Assembly (NCBI GenBank): GCA_016946835.1
Contig: JACVTC010000165.1
Coordinates: forward strand, 181,001 to 210,000
Direction: 5' to 3'
DNA: 29,000 nt
DNA from: Neocallimastix lanati (nom. inval.)
Taxonomy: Eukaryota > Neocallimastigomycota > Neocallimastigomycetes > Neocallimastigales > Neocallimastigaceae
Of the stretch, positions 19,101-28,235 are shown in pieces; the first letter of the stretch is position 1; each line of letters starts with the position of its first letter. Under the pieces are notes generated by a model. That model was given only the letters and a program-made list of their open reading frames with translations, had not been told where the DNA came from and searched no databases. The position numbers were made by a program, and so were the translations under genes.

Positions 19101-22100
19101 GAATTTAAAGAAAAGAAAATTGCATGGGAAAAACAAGCCAAAGCTCTAAAAAATAAATTCGAAAAAGAAAAGCATACTTTCCTAAATGATGAAATTAGAG
19201 CTGCTGTAGAAAAGGAATTAAGAACTATTTGTGAACCAAAGGTTATAGCTGATATTAATAATGAACTTCGTGACTCATTAGAAAAGGAATTAAAGGGTAG
19301 TATTGAAATTGAAATTCGTGAAGAATATAAACCAGAGATTTTAGCAAAATTAACAGAAGAATTACGTGATAGTCTTGAAGAACAAGTAAAAATTTCTTTA
19401 GAAAGAGAATTAAGACCACAATATGAAGAAAAATTAAAGAATGAAATTACTACTGAATTAGAACAAAAACTTACGGAAGAAGTAAAATCATCTTTAGAAA
19501 AAAGGTATACGGATGAATGTAGAGAAAAGGTTAACCAAGAATTAAGGCAAAAACTTGAACCAGAAGTTAAAATGAATTTAGAACGTGAATTAAAGGAAAA
19601 ATATGAACCGATTTTTAAGGAAACCTTAAGAAATGAAATTCATGAAGGTATAAAAGATAGCGTTAAAGATGAAGTTAAAAAGGAAATTAGAAATGAATAT
19701 GAATCGGAAATGATTCAAAGTCTTTCTAAAGAATTAAAAGATTCAATTCAATTTGAAGTACGTGAGCAAATGGAGGAAGAAATGAAAGTTAAGCGTCAAG
19801 AGTTAGAAGAAGAACTTATTAATGAAGTTAAAGTATCATTAGAACAAAAATATACTGATGAAATTAAGTTATCGTTAGAACAGAAATATACTGATGAATG
19901 CAGAAAAAAGGTAACCCAAGAATTAAGAGCTTCTCTTGAACCTGAAGTTAAAATGACTTTGGAACAAATGTATGCAGATGAATGTAGAGAAAAGGTAACT
20001 GAAAAATTAAGACAAAATTTGTCTCAAGAAGCTGAACAAAAACGAAAGTTAATGGAACAAGAAATAGATAATGAACGTAAACAAATGGAACAAGAAATAG
20101 ATAATAAACGTAAACAAATGGAACAAGAAATAGATAATGAACGTAAACAAATGGAACAAGATTTATCTAATGAACGTCATCAAATGGAACAAGATTTATC
20201 TAATGAACGTCAACAAATGGAAAAAAAAATTCATAATCAAATTGAAGGTGAGCTTCGTACAGTTCTTGAAAGAGAAGTTAATGATGACATTAATGAAATG
20301 CGTACTCTTTTAGAAATTGATCTTCAAAAAGAAATGGATTCTAGACGAATTGAATTAGAAAAACAAATTAGAGAAGAACTTACAGTTAAATTAACAAATG
20401 AATTGAAACCAAATATTGAAAATCAATTAAGAACTGAATTAGGTGTCAACGTTTTACCGATTCAATCTAATACTGTTGCTATTTCGAGTGAAAAGGTTGA
20501 AGCTTATGAGGAAGAGATTAATAAACTTAAGCTAGAAAATGAGAATATAGAAAAGGAACATGAAGATTTACTTATGTGTTTATATGATATGGAAGAAAAG
20601 GTTAAAAAATATCGTAATAAATTAAAAACACTCAATGCTCTATCAGATAATGAATCAGAAACAGAAAGTGAATATAATGAAGATGATGAAGAAATTGAAG
20701 TAGTTAAAGACAAAAACGTTGAAATTGAAACTGAAAAAGAAGTTGAAGAAAAGCAAGAACAAATAGAACAGCCACAAGAACAAGTTGAAGGTTCTTCTTT
20801 AAGTCCAGAAATTAAGGATAAAATCTTTATGACTTCTGCTCCATCACCATTACCATCACCAGTTCAACAACTTCAGATTCCATTCAATATTCCATCTCCT
20901 TCTGGTTTTAATGCTTCTGCATCACCAATTATTAATGAAGATTCAATTTCACCAACTAATAAGAATACTAGTGCTATTTCATTTGAAATATCATCTACTA
21001 CTAATAATAAAAGTAATAATATTCTATTTGATGTTCCAGCAGCTACTGAAAATAATAATACATCATTTGATGGATGGGATATGAATACTACAATTCCATT
21101 TGATATTCCAGCTCCTTCAAATACTACTAAAGAAAATAAATCACCTGTTGTTTCAAATGTTGAACCTATCGTTACAGCTCCAGAATCTGCTACCAATACA
21201 AATGAAATTCCATTTAATGTTCCAGTAACAACAGATAATAACAAAGAATCATTTGGTGGATGGGATATGGATTCTACAATTCCATTTGATATTCCAGCTC
21301 CTTCAAATACTATTAAAGAAAATAAATCACCTGTTATTTCAAATGTTGAACCTATCGTTACAGCTCCAGAATCTGCTACCAATACAAATGAAATTCCATT
21401 TAATGTTCATGAAAAAACAGACAATAATAATACATCATTTGGTGGATGGGATGTTAATACTACAATTCCATTTGATATTCCAGCTCCTTCAAATACTACT
21501 AAAGAAAATAAATCACCTGTTGTTTCAAATGTTGAACCTATCGTTACAGCTCCAGAATCTGCTACCAATACAAATGAAATTCCATTTAATGTTCCAGTAA
21601 CAACAGACAATAATAATACATCATTTGGTGGATGGGATGTTAATACTACAATTCCATTTGATATTCCAGCTCCTTCAAATACTACTAAAGAAAATGAATC
21701 ACCTGTTATTTCAAATGTTGAACCTATCGTTACAGCTCCAGAATCTGCTACCAATACAAATGAAATTCCATTTAATATTACTGAAAATATAGATAATAAC
21801 AAAGAATCATTTGGTGGATGGGATGTTAATACTACGATTCCATTTGATATTCCAGCTCCTTCAAATACTACTAAAGAAAATAAATCACCTGTTGTTTCAA
21901 ATGTTGAACCTATCGTTACAGCTCCAGAATCTGCTACCAATACAAATGAAATTCCATTTAATGTTCCTGTAACAACAGACAATAATAATACATCATTTGG
22001 TGGATGGGATGTTAATACTACGATTCCATTTGATATTCCAGCTCCTTCAAATACTACTAAAGAAAATAAATCACCTGTTGTTTCAAATGATGAACCTATC

Positions 22101-24035
22101 GTTACAACTCCAAAATCTGCTACTAACACAAATGAAATTCCATTTAATATTACTGAAAATATAGATAATAACAAAGAATCATTTGGTGGATGGGATGTTA
22201 ATACTACGATTCCATTTGATATTCCAGCTCCTTCAAATATTACTAAAGAAAATAAATCACCTGTTATTTCAAATGTTGAACCTATCGTTACAGCTCCAGA
22301 ATCTGCTACCAATACAAATGAAATTCCATTTAATATTCCAGTAACAACAGATAATAACAAAGAATCATTTGGTGGATGGGATGTTAATACTACAATTCCA
22401 TTTGATATTCCAGCTCCTTCAAATACTACTAAAGAAAATAAATCACCTGTTATTTCAAATGTTGAACCTATCGTTACAGCTCCAGAATCAACTACTAATA
22501 CAAATGAAATTTCATTTAATGTTCATGAAAAAACAGACAATAATAATACATCATTTGGTGGATGGGATGTTAATACTACAATTCCATTTGATATTCCAAC
22601 TCCTTCAAATACTACTAAAGAAAATAAATCACCTGTTGTTTCAAATGTTGAACCTATCGTTACAGCTCCAGAATCTGCTACCAATACAAATGAAATTCCA
22701 TTTAATGTTCCAGTAACAACAGATAATAACAAAGAATCATTTGGTGGATGGGATATGGATACTACAATTCCATTTGATATTCCAACTCCTTCAAATACTA
22801 CTAAAGAAAATAAATCACCTGTTATTTCAAATGTTGAACCTATCATTACTGCTCCAGAATCTGATACTAATACAAATGAAATTATATTTAATGTTCCTGA
22901 AAAAATAGATAATAACAAAGAATCATTTGGTGGATGGGATGTTAATACTACAATTCCATTTGATATTCCAGCTCTTTCAAATACCATTGCTGAAAACAAA
23001 TCACCAATATCTTCGAATACTGTACCAAATTTCACAGCGCCAGGATCTAATTTTATTATGCCTACAGTAAGTGTACCGGTTTCAGAAGCTACGTCTCCAG
23101 CTAAAGTATCTACATCGGTTCACGAACAAAATGATAATAATGGATGGGGAATTTCTAATAATTGGGACATTACTGAAATTAGTAATGCTCAAGAAAGCAA
23201 ACTAAAAGCTACAAGCAAGCCAGTAGTTGAAGAACAAAAACAACCAGAACCAGTTTCATTAAATGATAATATTCCATTTGATACTGGTAAGTCAAATAAT
23301 GCTAATGATGGTTGGAATATTGATGGTTGGGATATGGGAGATGATTTTACGACATTTAATAAAGAGCCAGTTTCTTCAATATTCTCACCAAAGCAAAATG
23401 AACAATCAAAAAGTCCAAGGAATACGACAAAAGTAACTTCTACTACTACAACTTCTTCCATTCTTCCAATAACTAATTTCTTTGATGGTTGGAATAATAT
23501 AACTTCTCCAAAATCGACATCTAAGGCAGAAAAGAAATCTGATGACGGATGGGGATTTTCAAGTTGGAATAATGATACTACTGTTGGAAACAGTAATAGT
23601 TGGGGATTTGATAACAAATTGGAAAGAAAATCAAGTACAACAAGCACTAATAATAACAATAATAATAATAGTAGTATTGCTGATTCCTTATTTAAGAATG
23701 ACAATAGTTCAAATTCATGGTTTAATCAATCCAAACCAGCTGATTCTAATAAGAAATCTCTTTCACCATTAAGCTTAGGTTCTAATAAATTTGGTATAGC
23801 AAAATCTACATCTTCTAGTTATGGTTTTGGACAAAGATCACCACCTTCAAATTCTAGTTTTAACCAATTTGGCATGTCAAATGAAACTAATAATAATAGA
23901 GCTGGTTCAACTACTGGTAGTAGTACTAGTAATCTTTTTAATCCTAAATCAACCAATAGATTTTTTTCAAATCCACCTCCAAGCAATTCTTCAACCTTTA
24001 GTTTTTCAAGACGTCGTGGAAAAAGCGATTTATAA
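16146..24035 (+). CDS. Giant WD40 head / coiled-coil / tryptophan-repeat protein (scaffold; EDC4/Ge-1-like or tether-like)
   Basis: One intronless frame of 2629 residues starts at the first ATG after an in-frame TAA at 16089. In order: GPPKDN repeats (about 68-104), a Q-rich zone with five 12-residue YITTPVDQQQQQ units (257-316), a YGYG run, a WD40-like region (about 466-940; GGHSSNIIHIAI near 520 and GGEDGLVRLWNMNE near 715). The WD40 region is broken by an acidic/serine block and a K/R-rich block (about 625-680). A charged coiled coil follows (about 945-1495), ending with KEHEDLLMCLYDMEEKVKKY and an acidic tail that resembles the Uso1/p115 C-terminus. Ten 62-residue repeats (1641-2260) and a W-motif tail (DGWN, DGWG, NSWGF) complete it. 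The WD40 layout, with a 'plnkPIhdFtalrG' strand and a late LFRHQSSLEVCEI, recalls EDC4/Ge-1 decapping scaffolds. A Golgi tether is the main alternative. No enzyme domain is seen. Confidence 0.85.
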   Translation: MDGNDLDIDLNFMAEPWSDSDDDSPTNNESSTFSNPPLINETVITKSPLVDSPQLDNESLNKSQISSGPPKGNGPSKDFGPPKDNGPPKDNIPPKNGGPPKDKEIISPTMYSLSLNNAQNTLNADTSLYDNIKAPTTYTRARKSRQKTGKKYSNHQIGRFDTETQAQKEHDKNNESTTKIQHQELPQEQLQVLSEEQPQIQIQEKPIVQEPQIQEQISSPIDNLQSQPEQQSTIETIINQSQSQQEQTYIPVEQQQYITSPVDQQQQQYITTSVDQQQQQYITTPVDQQQQQYIPTPVDQQQQQYIPTPVDQQQQNQTYSNNQQYASYYAQNGYNYDYGYGYGYGYTDGSIKPEMVENSTMTENTEEIKDKTTEVTQKEIVPISTSEEAVQTIESNIYDLEKEDIGLQTKEIKVKDSSVLTEPDQRRPIYRQKDRIPDGVRLPATIVEYDFLKDDDYLFSPLSSKNLPLNLISKSSESLNALTDNVSVSIVTDRNNKYICYIDGRNIHVIQEQKKFKFVLGGHSSNIIHIAITTIENKYTRLLSIDEEGVIIVHEFDESKDILENGKLSYDFCTIIMAMKSSEYQIYCAAFQPKNPNSFVVGTNMKCALIFSIDDGLWKRKINADEEDSDEESESSDSSSSLSTSSDEELKKKKKERRRRRKEKKREKRRRKIIQKKEQDRDNKLKLGIKAVKLEHGCDVRCLAFNTDGSILATGGEDGLVRLWNMNEINDFQLPFFYFSPTRNQPDKKTFGSAKPINSLEFACYNNKYAVDSILIVGSNKNRRIQVLDTFNLKVLHELNLGRKTLWKWDEKLKCLITYKNSESMIFSFHLCAPIMKEDEKEIKSPIKLKTKLDLTRSSQAFKFYCDCPFNFDGVQFDYAIGWKLNKPIHDFTALRGIATSSLNKTTSNKWYLLFRHQSSLEVCEINDSLVSPECRTACPLLGSLQWDIDELWEEARVKREALEWEDLRAELEGDMDLEREQWEKEFKEKKIAWEKQAKALKNKFEKEKHTFLNDEIRAAVEKELRTICEPKVIADINNELRDSLEKELKGSIEIEIREEYKPEILAKLTEELRDSLEEQVKISLERELRPQYEEKLKNEITTELEQKLTEEVKSSLEKRYTDECREKVNQELRQKLEPEVKMNLERELKEKYEPIFKETLRNEIHEGIKDSVKDEVKKEIRNEYESEMIQSLSKELKDSIQFEVREQMEEEMKVKRQELEEELINEVKVSLEQKYTDEIKLSLEQKYTDECRKKVTQELRASLEPEVKMTLEQMYADECREKVTEKLRQNLSQEAEQKRKLMEQEIDNERKQMEQEIDNKRKQMEQEIDNERKQMEQDLSNERHQMEQDLSNERQQMEKKIHNQIEGELRTVLEREVNDDINEMRTLLEIDLQKEMDSRRIELEKQIREELTVKLTNELKPNIENQLRTELGVNVLPIQSNTVAISSEKVEAYEEEINKLKLENENIEKEHEDLLMCLYDMEEKVKKYRNKLKTLNALSDNESETESEYNEDDEEIEVVKDKNVEIETEKEVEEKQEQIEQPQEQVEGSSLSPEIKDKIFMTSAPSPLPSPVQQLQIPFNIPSPSGFNASASPIINEDSISPTNKNTSAISFEISSTTNNKSNNILFDVPAATENNNTSFDGWDMNTTIPFDIPAPSNTTKENKSPVVSNVEPIVTAPESATNTNEIPFNVPVTTDNNKESFGGWDMDSTIPFDIPAPSNTIKENKSPVISNVEPIVTAPESATNTNEIPFNVHEKTDNNNTSFGGWDVNTTIPFDIPAPSNTTKENKSPVVSNVEPIVTAPESATNTNEIPFNVPVTTDNNNTSFGGWDVNTTIPFDIPAPSNTTKENESPVISNVEPIVTAPESATNTNEIPFNITENIDNNKESFGGWDVNTTIPFDIPAPSNTTKENKSPVVSNVEPIVTAPESATNTNEIPFNVPVTTDNNNTSFGGWDVNTTIPFDIPAPSNTTKENKSPVVSNDEPIVTTPKSATNTNEIPFNITENIDNNKESFGGWDVNTTIPFDIPAPSNITKENKSPVISNVEPIVTAPESATNTNEIPFNIPVTTDNNKESFGGWDVNTTIPFDIPAPSNTTKENKSPVISNVEPIVTAPESTTNTNEISFNVHEKTDNNNTSFGGWDVNTTIPFDIPTPSNTTKENKSPVVSNVEPIVTAPESATNTNEIPFNVPVTTDNNKESFGGWDMDTTIPFDIPTPSNTTKENKSPVISNVEPIITAPESDTNTNEIIFNVPEKIDNNKESFGGWDVNTTIPFDIPALSNTIAENKSPISSNTVPNFTAPGSNFIMPTVSVPVSEATSPAKVSTSVHEQNDNNGWGISNNWDITEISNAQESKLKATSKPVVEEQKQPEPVSLNDNIPFDTGKSNNANDGWNIDGWDMGDDFTTFNKEPVSSIFSPKQNEQSKSPRNTTKVTSTTTTSSILPITNFFDGWNNITSPKSTSKAEKKSDDGWGFSSWNNDTTVGNSNSWGFDNKLERKSSTTSTNNNNNNNSSIADSLFKNDNSSNSWFNQSKPADSNKKSLSPLSLGSNKFGIAKSTSSSYGFGQRSPPSNSSFNQFGMSNETNNNRAGSTTGSSTSNLFNPKSTNRFFSNPPPSNSSTFSFSRRRGKSDL
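16914..17093 (+). repeat. Five 36-bp coding repeats (YI-T/P-PVDQQQQQ)
   Basis: Units start at 16914, 16950, 16986, 17022 and 17058, each giving 12 residues with five Gln (the last ends QQQQN). They sit in the Q-rich N-terminus of the large protein. Confidence 0.9.
20052..20216 (+). repeat. Five 33-bp coding repeats (hendecads MEQEIDNERKQ)
   Basis: Units start at 20052, 20085, 20118, 20151 and 20184, encoding MEQEIDNERKQ, MEQEIDNKRKQ, MEQEIDNERKQ, MEQDLSNERHQ and MEQDLSNERQQ (residues 1303-1357). An 11-residue period corresponds to three helical turns and fits a hendecad coiled coil. Confidence 0.9.
21066..22925 (+). repeat. Ten 186-bp coding repeats, each with a G-G-W-D motif
   Basis: Units start at 21066 and every 186 bp after (21252, 21438, 21624, 21810, 21996, 22182, 22368, 22554, 22740), with a partial diverged unit at 22926 and a partial one before. 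Each encodes FGGWDVNTTIPFDIPAPSN, then TTKENKSPVVSNVEPIVTAP, then a TNTNEIPFN segment. DNA identity between units is very high. Alternative spacers (PVTTDNNNTS, HEKTDNNNTS, ITENIDNNKES) form subtypes arranged non-randomly, pointing to recent multi-unit duplication or gene conversion. Confidence 0.93.
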
Positions 24036-24105
24036 AGAATAAATTAAATTCTTATTTTAAGAAAAAAGATAATAGTAATAATCATCATCATAATAATAAA
24101 TAACA

Positions 24106-24144
<39 letters not shown>

Positions 24145-24952
24145 AAAAAAAAAAGAGAGAATATTTCATCTAAAAATTAAAAAAAAAAAATAAAATAAAA
24201 TAAAATAAAATTAAAAATAACCATAGTAGATAATATAGTAATCATAATATTAATTCAAATTAGTAATTTTCATTTATATATTTTTATATATTTTTTTAAT
24301 ATTTTATTTTATTTTTTTTTTTTTTTATTTTATTTTATTTTTTTTTTTTTTATTATTATTATTATTACTTATTACTATTATTATTTTTATAATAGGAAAT
24401 AAAGTAATGAATTTTAATTCATTAATTTTTTTTTTTTTTTCTTTTATAAAAAGTAAAGAAAATAATAAATAATTGATAATTAATGAATAATATATATGCA
24501 TAACTAATCTAATGAAAGTAAACGATAAAAAAAAAAAAAAAAAAAAAAAAACTACTTTTTATATATATATATAATATTTCGTATATTTCTATATAAGTTT
24601 AATAATAAATAAAAATTTTTAAATAAATAAATAACTTAATAAACCTATAAACATATATAAAAAAAAAAAAAAATAAAATTAAAATAAAAATTATTTAAAA
24701 AAATTCTAAAAGATTTTTAAATATAACTTATAAATTAATAAATTAATTAATAAATAATTTAATAAATAGATAAAGAAATTAAAAAATAAAAATAAAAAAA
24801 AAAAAAAAGAAAAAGAAAACTAATAAGTATTAAATAAATAAATAAATAAATAAATAAATTAAATAAATTACAATTTTTTTTTCTATATATATATTATTGC
24901 TTTATACATATATATATATATAAAATAAATAAATAAATAATTATCAATCAAT

Positions 24953-24984
<32 letters not shown>

Positions 24985-25177
24985 GAAAGATAATAAAAAC
25001 ACACATATATAAATATATATATATGGAAATGTCCATGATACAGTTATATATATATGTAGTAATTAAATTTATATATTTTATTAATAATAATAATTATTAT
25101 TTATTATTTTTTTTTATTGAGTTGATAAAGTAGATATAAAGAAATAGTAAAAAGATATATCTATCTATCTATCTATC

Positions 25178-25211
<34 letters not shown>

Positions 25212-25347
25212 ACATAATAATTTTATATATATTTATTTATTTATTTATTTACTTTTTTTTTTATTTTTTAATTTAATTTAATTCAATTATTAATCAATCT
25301 ATCATTCATCAATAGGATCACGATTCTATTTTTTTTTTTTTTTTTTA
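24036..25347. other. Convergent 3' spacer between the two right-hand genes
   Basis: Both flanking genes end here (stop codons at 24033-24035 on plus and 25350-25348 on minus). The spacer is A/T homopolymers and microsatellites, including AAT runs (24110-24133), an AAAT run (24830-24860), ATCT repeats followed by ATT repeats (about 25159-25209) and several poly-A/poly-T tracts. AATAAA-type signals are abundant and cannot be assigned. No gene is seen. Confidence 0.6.
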
Positions 25348-26366
25348 CTATTTTTTTACTGAAAATGCAGATGGTCGTGTTCTAGTGATATCTCTTTCAA
25401 CCTGAGTGGTAAACGACCATAGTTCCATATCTACAATATCAAAATTTTCTTGAGAGGATAGAATATCATTTTTAAAGGTTTCACAAACCTGACTACGACC
25501 ATGTAACATATGTTGATCGAACCAAAGACCAAATGTACCTCCACCACTACCAACCGATACATATTCATTTGTACTATTGATAAAGAAATAATTTGTTTGT
25601 TTCCAGAGATAAAGTTTAACCTTACTACCGGACCCATTACTTGATAACGTTGAGAAATTAGATGAAGTCGTGGCGGTAGAAAACCCACTAGAACTTCTTA
25701 TCATTTTTCTATGACTGGAAGATATACTTTTACCATCATCCCCATTATCTTTGTTATAATCATAATCATTATTATCGTTATAATTATTATTATTATTATT
25801 ATTATAGTTTTCTTTATTAAAGGTAATATGATTATTACTATTACTTCTTTCTCTATTTCTATAATTATTTTGTATACTTAAACGTAATAAACTATTTTTC
25901 TTTTTTACATTTTTAGAAGATAATGAAGATATAGGTGAGAAGGAATGTTTTAATTGTGATATAATAGAGCTAATACGTTTTGGTGAATTAGTAAAATCTA
26001 TTTTTTTTTTTTTGTTTGTTTTTTTTTTTTGTTTTTTTGTTTTTTTTGTTTTGTTTTGTTTTTTAATATTATATAATATAAATAATTATTATAATAAATT
26101 GAATATTAATAAATAATATAAATAAAAAAAAAAAAAAATAAAAAAAAATAAAATTAAATAAAAATAAAAAAGTTTAATAAATTATATAAACAAAATAAAA
26201 TAAAAATAAAAAAAAAAAAATAAAATATAATAAAATAAATAATTGAATTTAAATATAAAGTACAGATTGAATAAAATAAAATAAAAATACAAACAATATA
26301 AATAAAAAATACATATATATATTATATAATTAAATAAATAAATATATAATTATATAATTATATAAT

Positions 26367-26398
<32 letters not shown>

Positions 26399-28151
26399 AA
26401 ATATAGGAACTTACCATTACTATTATCAAAAATTGAACTCGTACGACGACGATGAAGATGATGATGACCTTGACTTCTTTTTGTTTTTTCAACACAAGGT
26501 TCCACTTTCCATAAGAATGTTTCTCCATTACCATAGAACCCATTATTTTTTCGGAAGGGTTCACTGGTGTAGGCTCCAAAGATATTATCCTCGGTATCAC
26601 GAATAACTAAAATTTGACAAGTACCGTAACCAGCATTACTTCTCTCATAAAAAGTATTTAAACTGGAACCGTGTAATTGCATAGAATAGATAAGGGTAAG
26701 ACTACGTTTAATACGAAGTCGTTTCGGAATGGAAGTGTATAGGGTAGAGCAGATTTCATTATTCAATAAAATTTCAAAAGATTCTGGTAGAGGACTAATC
26801 TGTTGTGGTAAAGTTATTGAAGACTGATCAAGATTATATTTATCTATAGCTTCTAAAAGTGTAAATTCAAAAGGATTTGGACTTAAATGTTTTAAACGTT
26901 TTTGAATGGCAGTTGTAATGGATTTTTTCAAACTTTCATTAGCTACCACTAAATTTAAACGAGTAATATTTTGATTGAATGTCCAAGAAAAAAATCTTGA
27001 AAAACTTTTTTTTTTTTTAGCTTCCGTGAAAGTTCCCGCATCATCACGATAAAGCATTTCTTCATCCTCACGACGTCTACTATTATCAAGACTTTGATTA
27101 TGATTACCGTTACGTTTACGATTCCCATTAGTATTAGTATTATTGTTATTATTGTTGTTGTTATAGATGTTATCATCCATGTCAGTACCAATAACAATAT
27201 CCTCTTTACTTTTATTGAAAGGGGAAAGAATAAGAAGTGAGATGACATGACGATAAGGACTTAAAGAAGGCGATTCAATGAGTTTAATGATATGATAATC
27301 TGCCGCACGATCATACACATAACCCTTATGATATTTACGTTTTCTAGCGATGACGATGACATCATCAAAAAGAATTAAACGAATACTGCAAGTAGGATCA
27401 TTACCATCGATAATAGAACCAAATTGTTTATAAAGAATACGATAAGGATGAACCAAAGCGGTTGGACAATCTTTAATTGATTTTTGAATAGCATAAACCT
27501 CCTTAATTTTAATCGATCTCTTCATACTTTCCTTTAAAAGTTGCGACAGATCCAAGAAGAACTCTTTACCATCTTCTAAAAGTTCGTAAGATTTATCATT
27601 AGGTGTAGTCATTTTCTGTAACCGTAAAAAATTATCATAATACCATTGAATTTGAAAAATGGGAAGACAAAAAGCAGATTTTAATTCCAATTTTTTCGTC
27701 TCAAATTTTTTTTTAGTATTTTTATAAAATTTTTTGAAGAGCGAATTTTTCTGTTTGAGATTATGCGTCGTTACGATAGAGAAGAGGTATCGAGAAGCGT
27801 ATCTGCCGTAGCATTCTTTAATTTGTTTTGCATATTTTTGGAAGAGACCACCAATAGAAATAGTGGAGTATCCATGACTATAGGAATGAGTTAAAATCTT
27901 CAATTCACCACAGAGAGTCCAGCTTAACTGAAAGATATCACTGATACCCTTAAATATAGAATCTATTTCATGTTGAGTAATAATTTGTTTGTTTGTCCCC
28001 ACCAACGTTTCCAAAGGATATTTATAATATTCGAAAAGAAGTTTAAGTTTATTAGAAAATTCATATTCCTTTTGATAAAGTTCATTGACATGTCTTTTAT
28101 GAACCGCTAGGATAGATTCAATATATTCTTTCGGGTGAATAAGTTCAATTT
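25348..28151 (-). CDS. RhoGEF (DH-PH) fused to a TLDc domain; 5' end not found
   Basis: Two minus-strand exons are visible: 28151-26415 and 25997-25348. The intron 26414-25998 has GTAAGT and TAG ends, and a split Asp codon keeps the frame. The DH domain starts at HPKEYIESILAVHKRHVNEL near 28130 and continues through FEYYKYPLETL, IDSIFKGISDIFQLSWTLCG and GRYASRYLFS to about 27480. The PH domain (RILYKQFGSI, RLILFDDVIVIARKRK, LNLVVAN) carries a poly-Asn insert near 27170-27130. The TLDc domain starts with LTLIYSMQLHGSSLNTFYER, FGAYTSEPF and GETFLWKV. It is interrupted by the intron and a low-complexity insert of about 120 residues, and ends FGLWFDQHMLHGRSQVCETF and DMELWSF. DH-PH modules load Rho GTPases; TLDc domains of Oxr1/NCOA7 type act on the V-ATPase. 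No in-frame ATG precedes the DH before an in-frame stop near 28270, so an upstream exon or 5' loss is implied; AG at 28153-28152 is the likely acceptor. Confidence 0.85.
26249..26285 (+). repeat. Stray copy of the 13840-14404 minisatellite unit inside the intron
   Basis: TAAATATAAAGTACAGATTG followed by AATAAAATAAAATAAAAAT matches the fixed part of the minisatellite unit, about 12 kb from the array. It lies in the intron of the RhoGEF-TLDc gene. Confidence 0.75.
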
Positions 28152-28152
28152 C

Positions 28153-28153
<1 letters not shown>

Positions 28154-28234
<81 letters not shown>
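28154..28234. repeat. (ATT)27 microsatellite at the 5' edge of the RhoGEF exon
   Basis: Twenty-seven uninterrupted ATT units on plus, read as AAT on minus and in frame as asparagine with the following DH exon. It directly abuts the candidate splice acceptor, so it is either intronic or the poly-Asn start of a longer exon. Confidence 0.9.

Positions 28235-28235
<1 letters not shown>

Noticed and set aside
20873-23035. Long minus-strand open frames (up to 317 codons, 21407-22360) opposite the large ORF
   Set aside because: They are antisense readings of the 186-bp repeats. Because the unit length is a multiple of three, a stop-free antisense frame persists through every unit; there is no independent start context or domain.
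26350-26414. Continuation of the RhoGEF reading frame past 26415 (IYIYIYIF tail)
   Set aside because: A GTAAGT donor lies at 26414, and the TLDc second half resumes in frame at 25997; the tail is intronic TA repeat.
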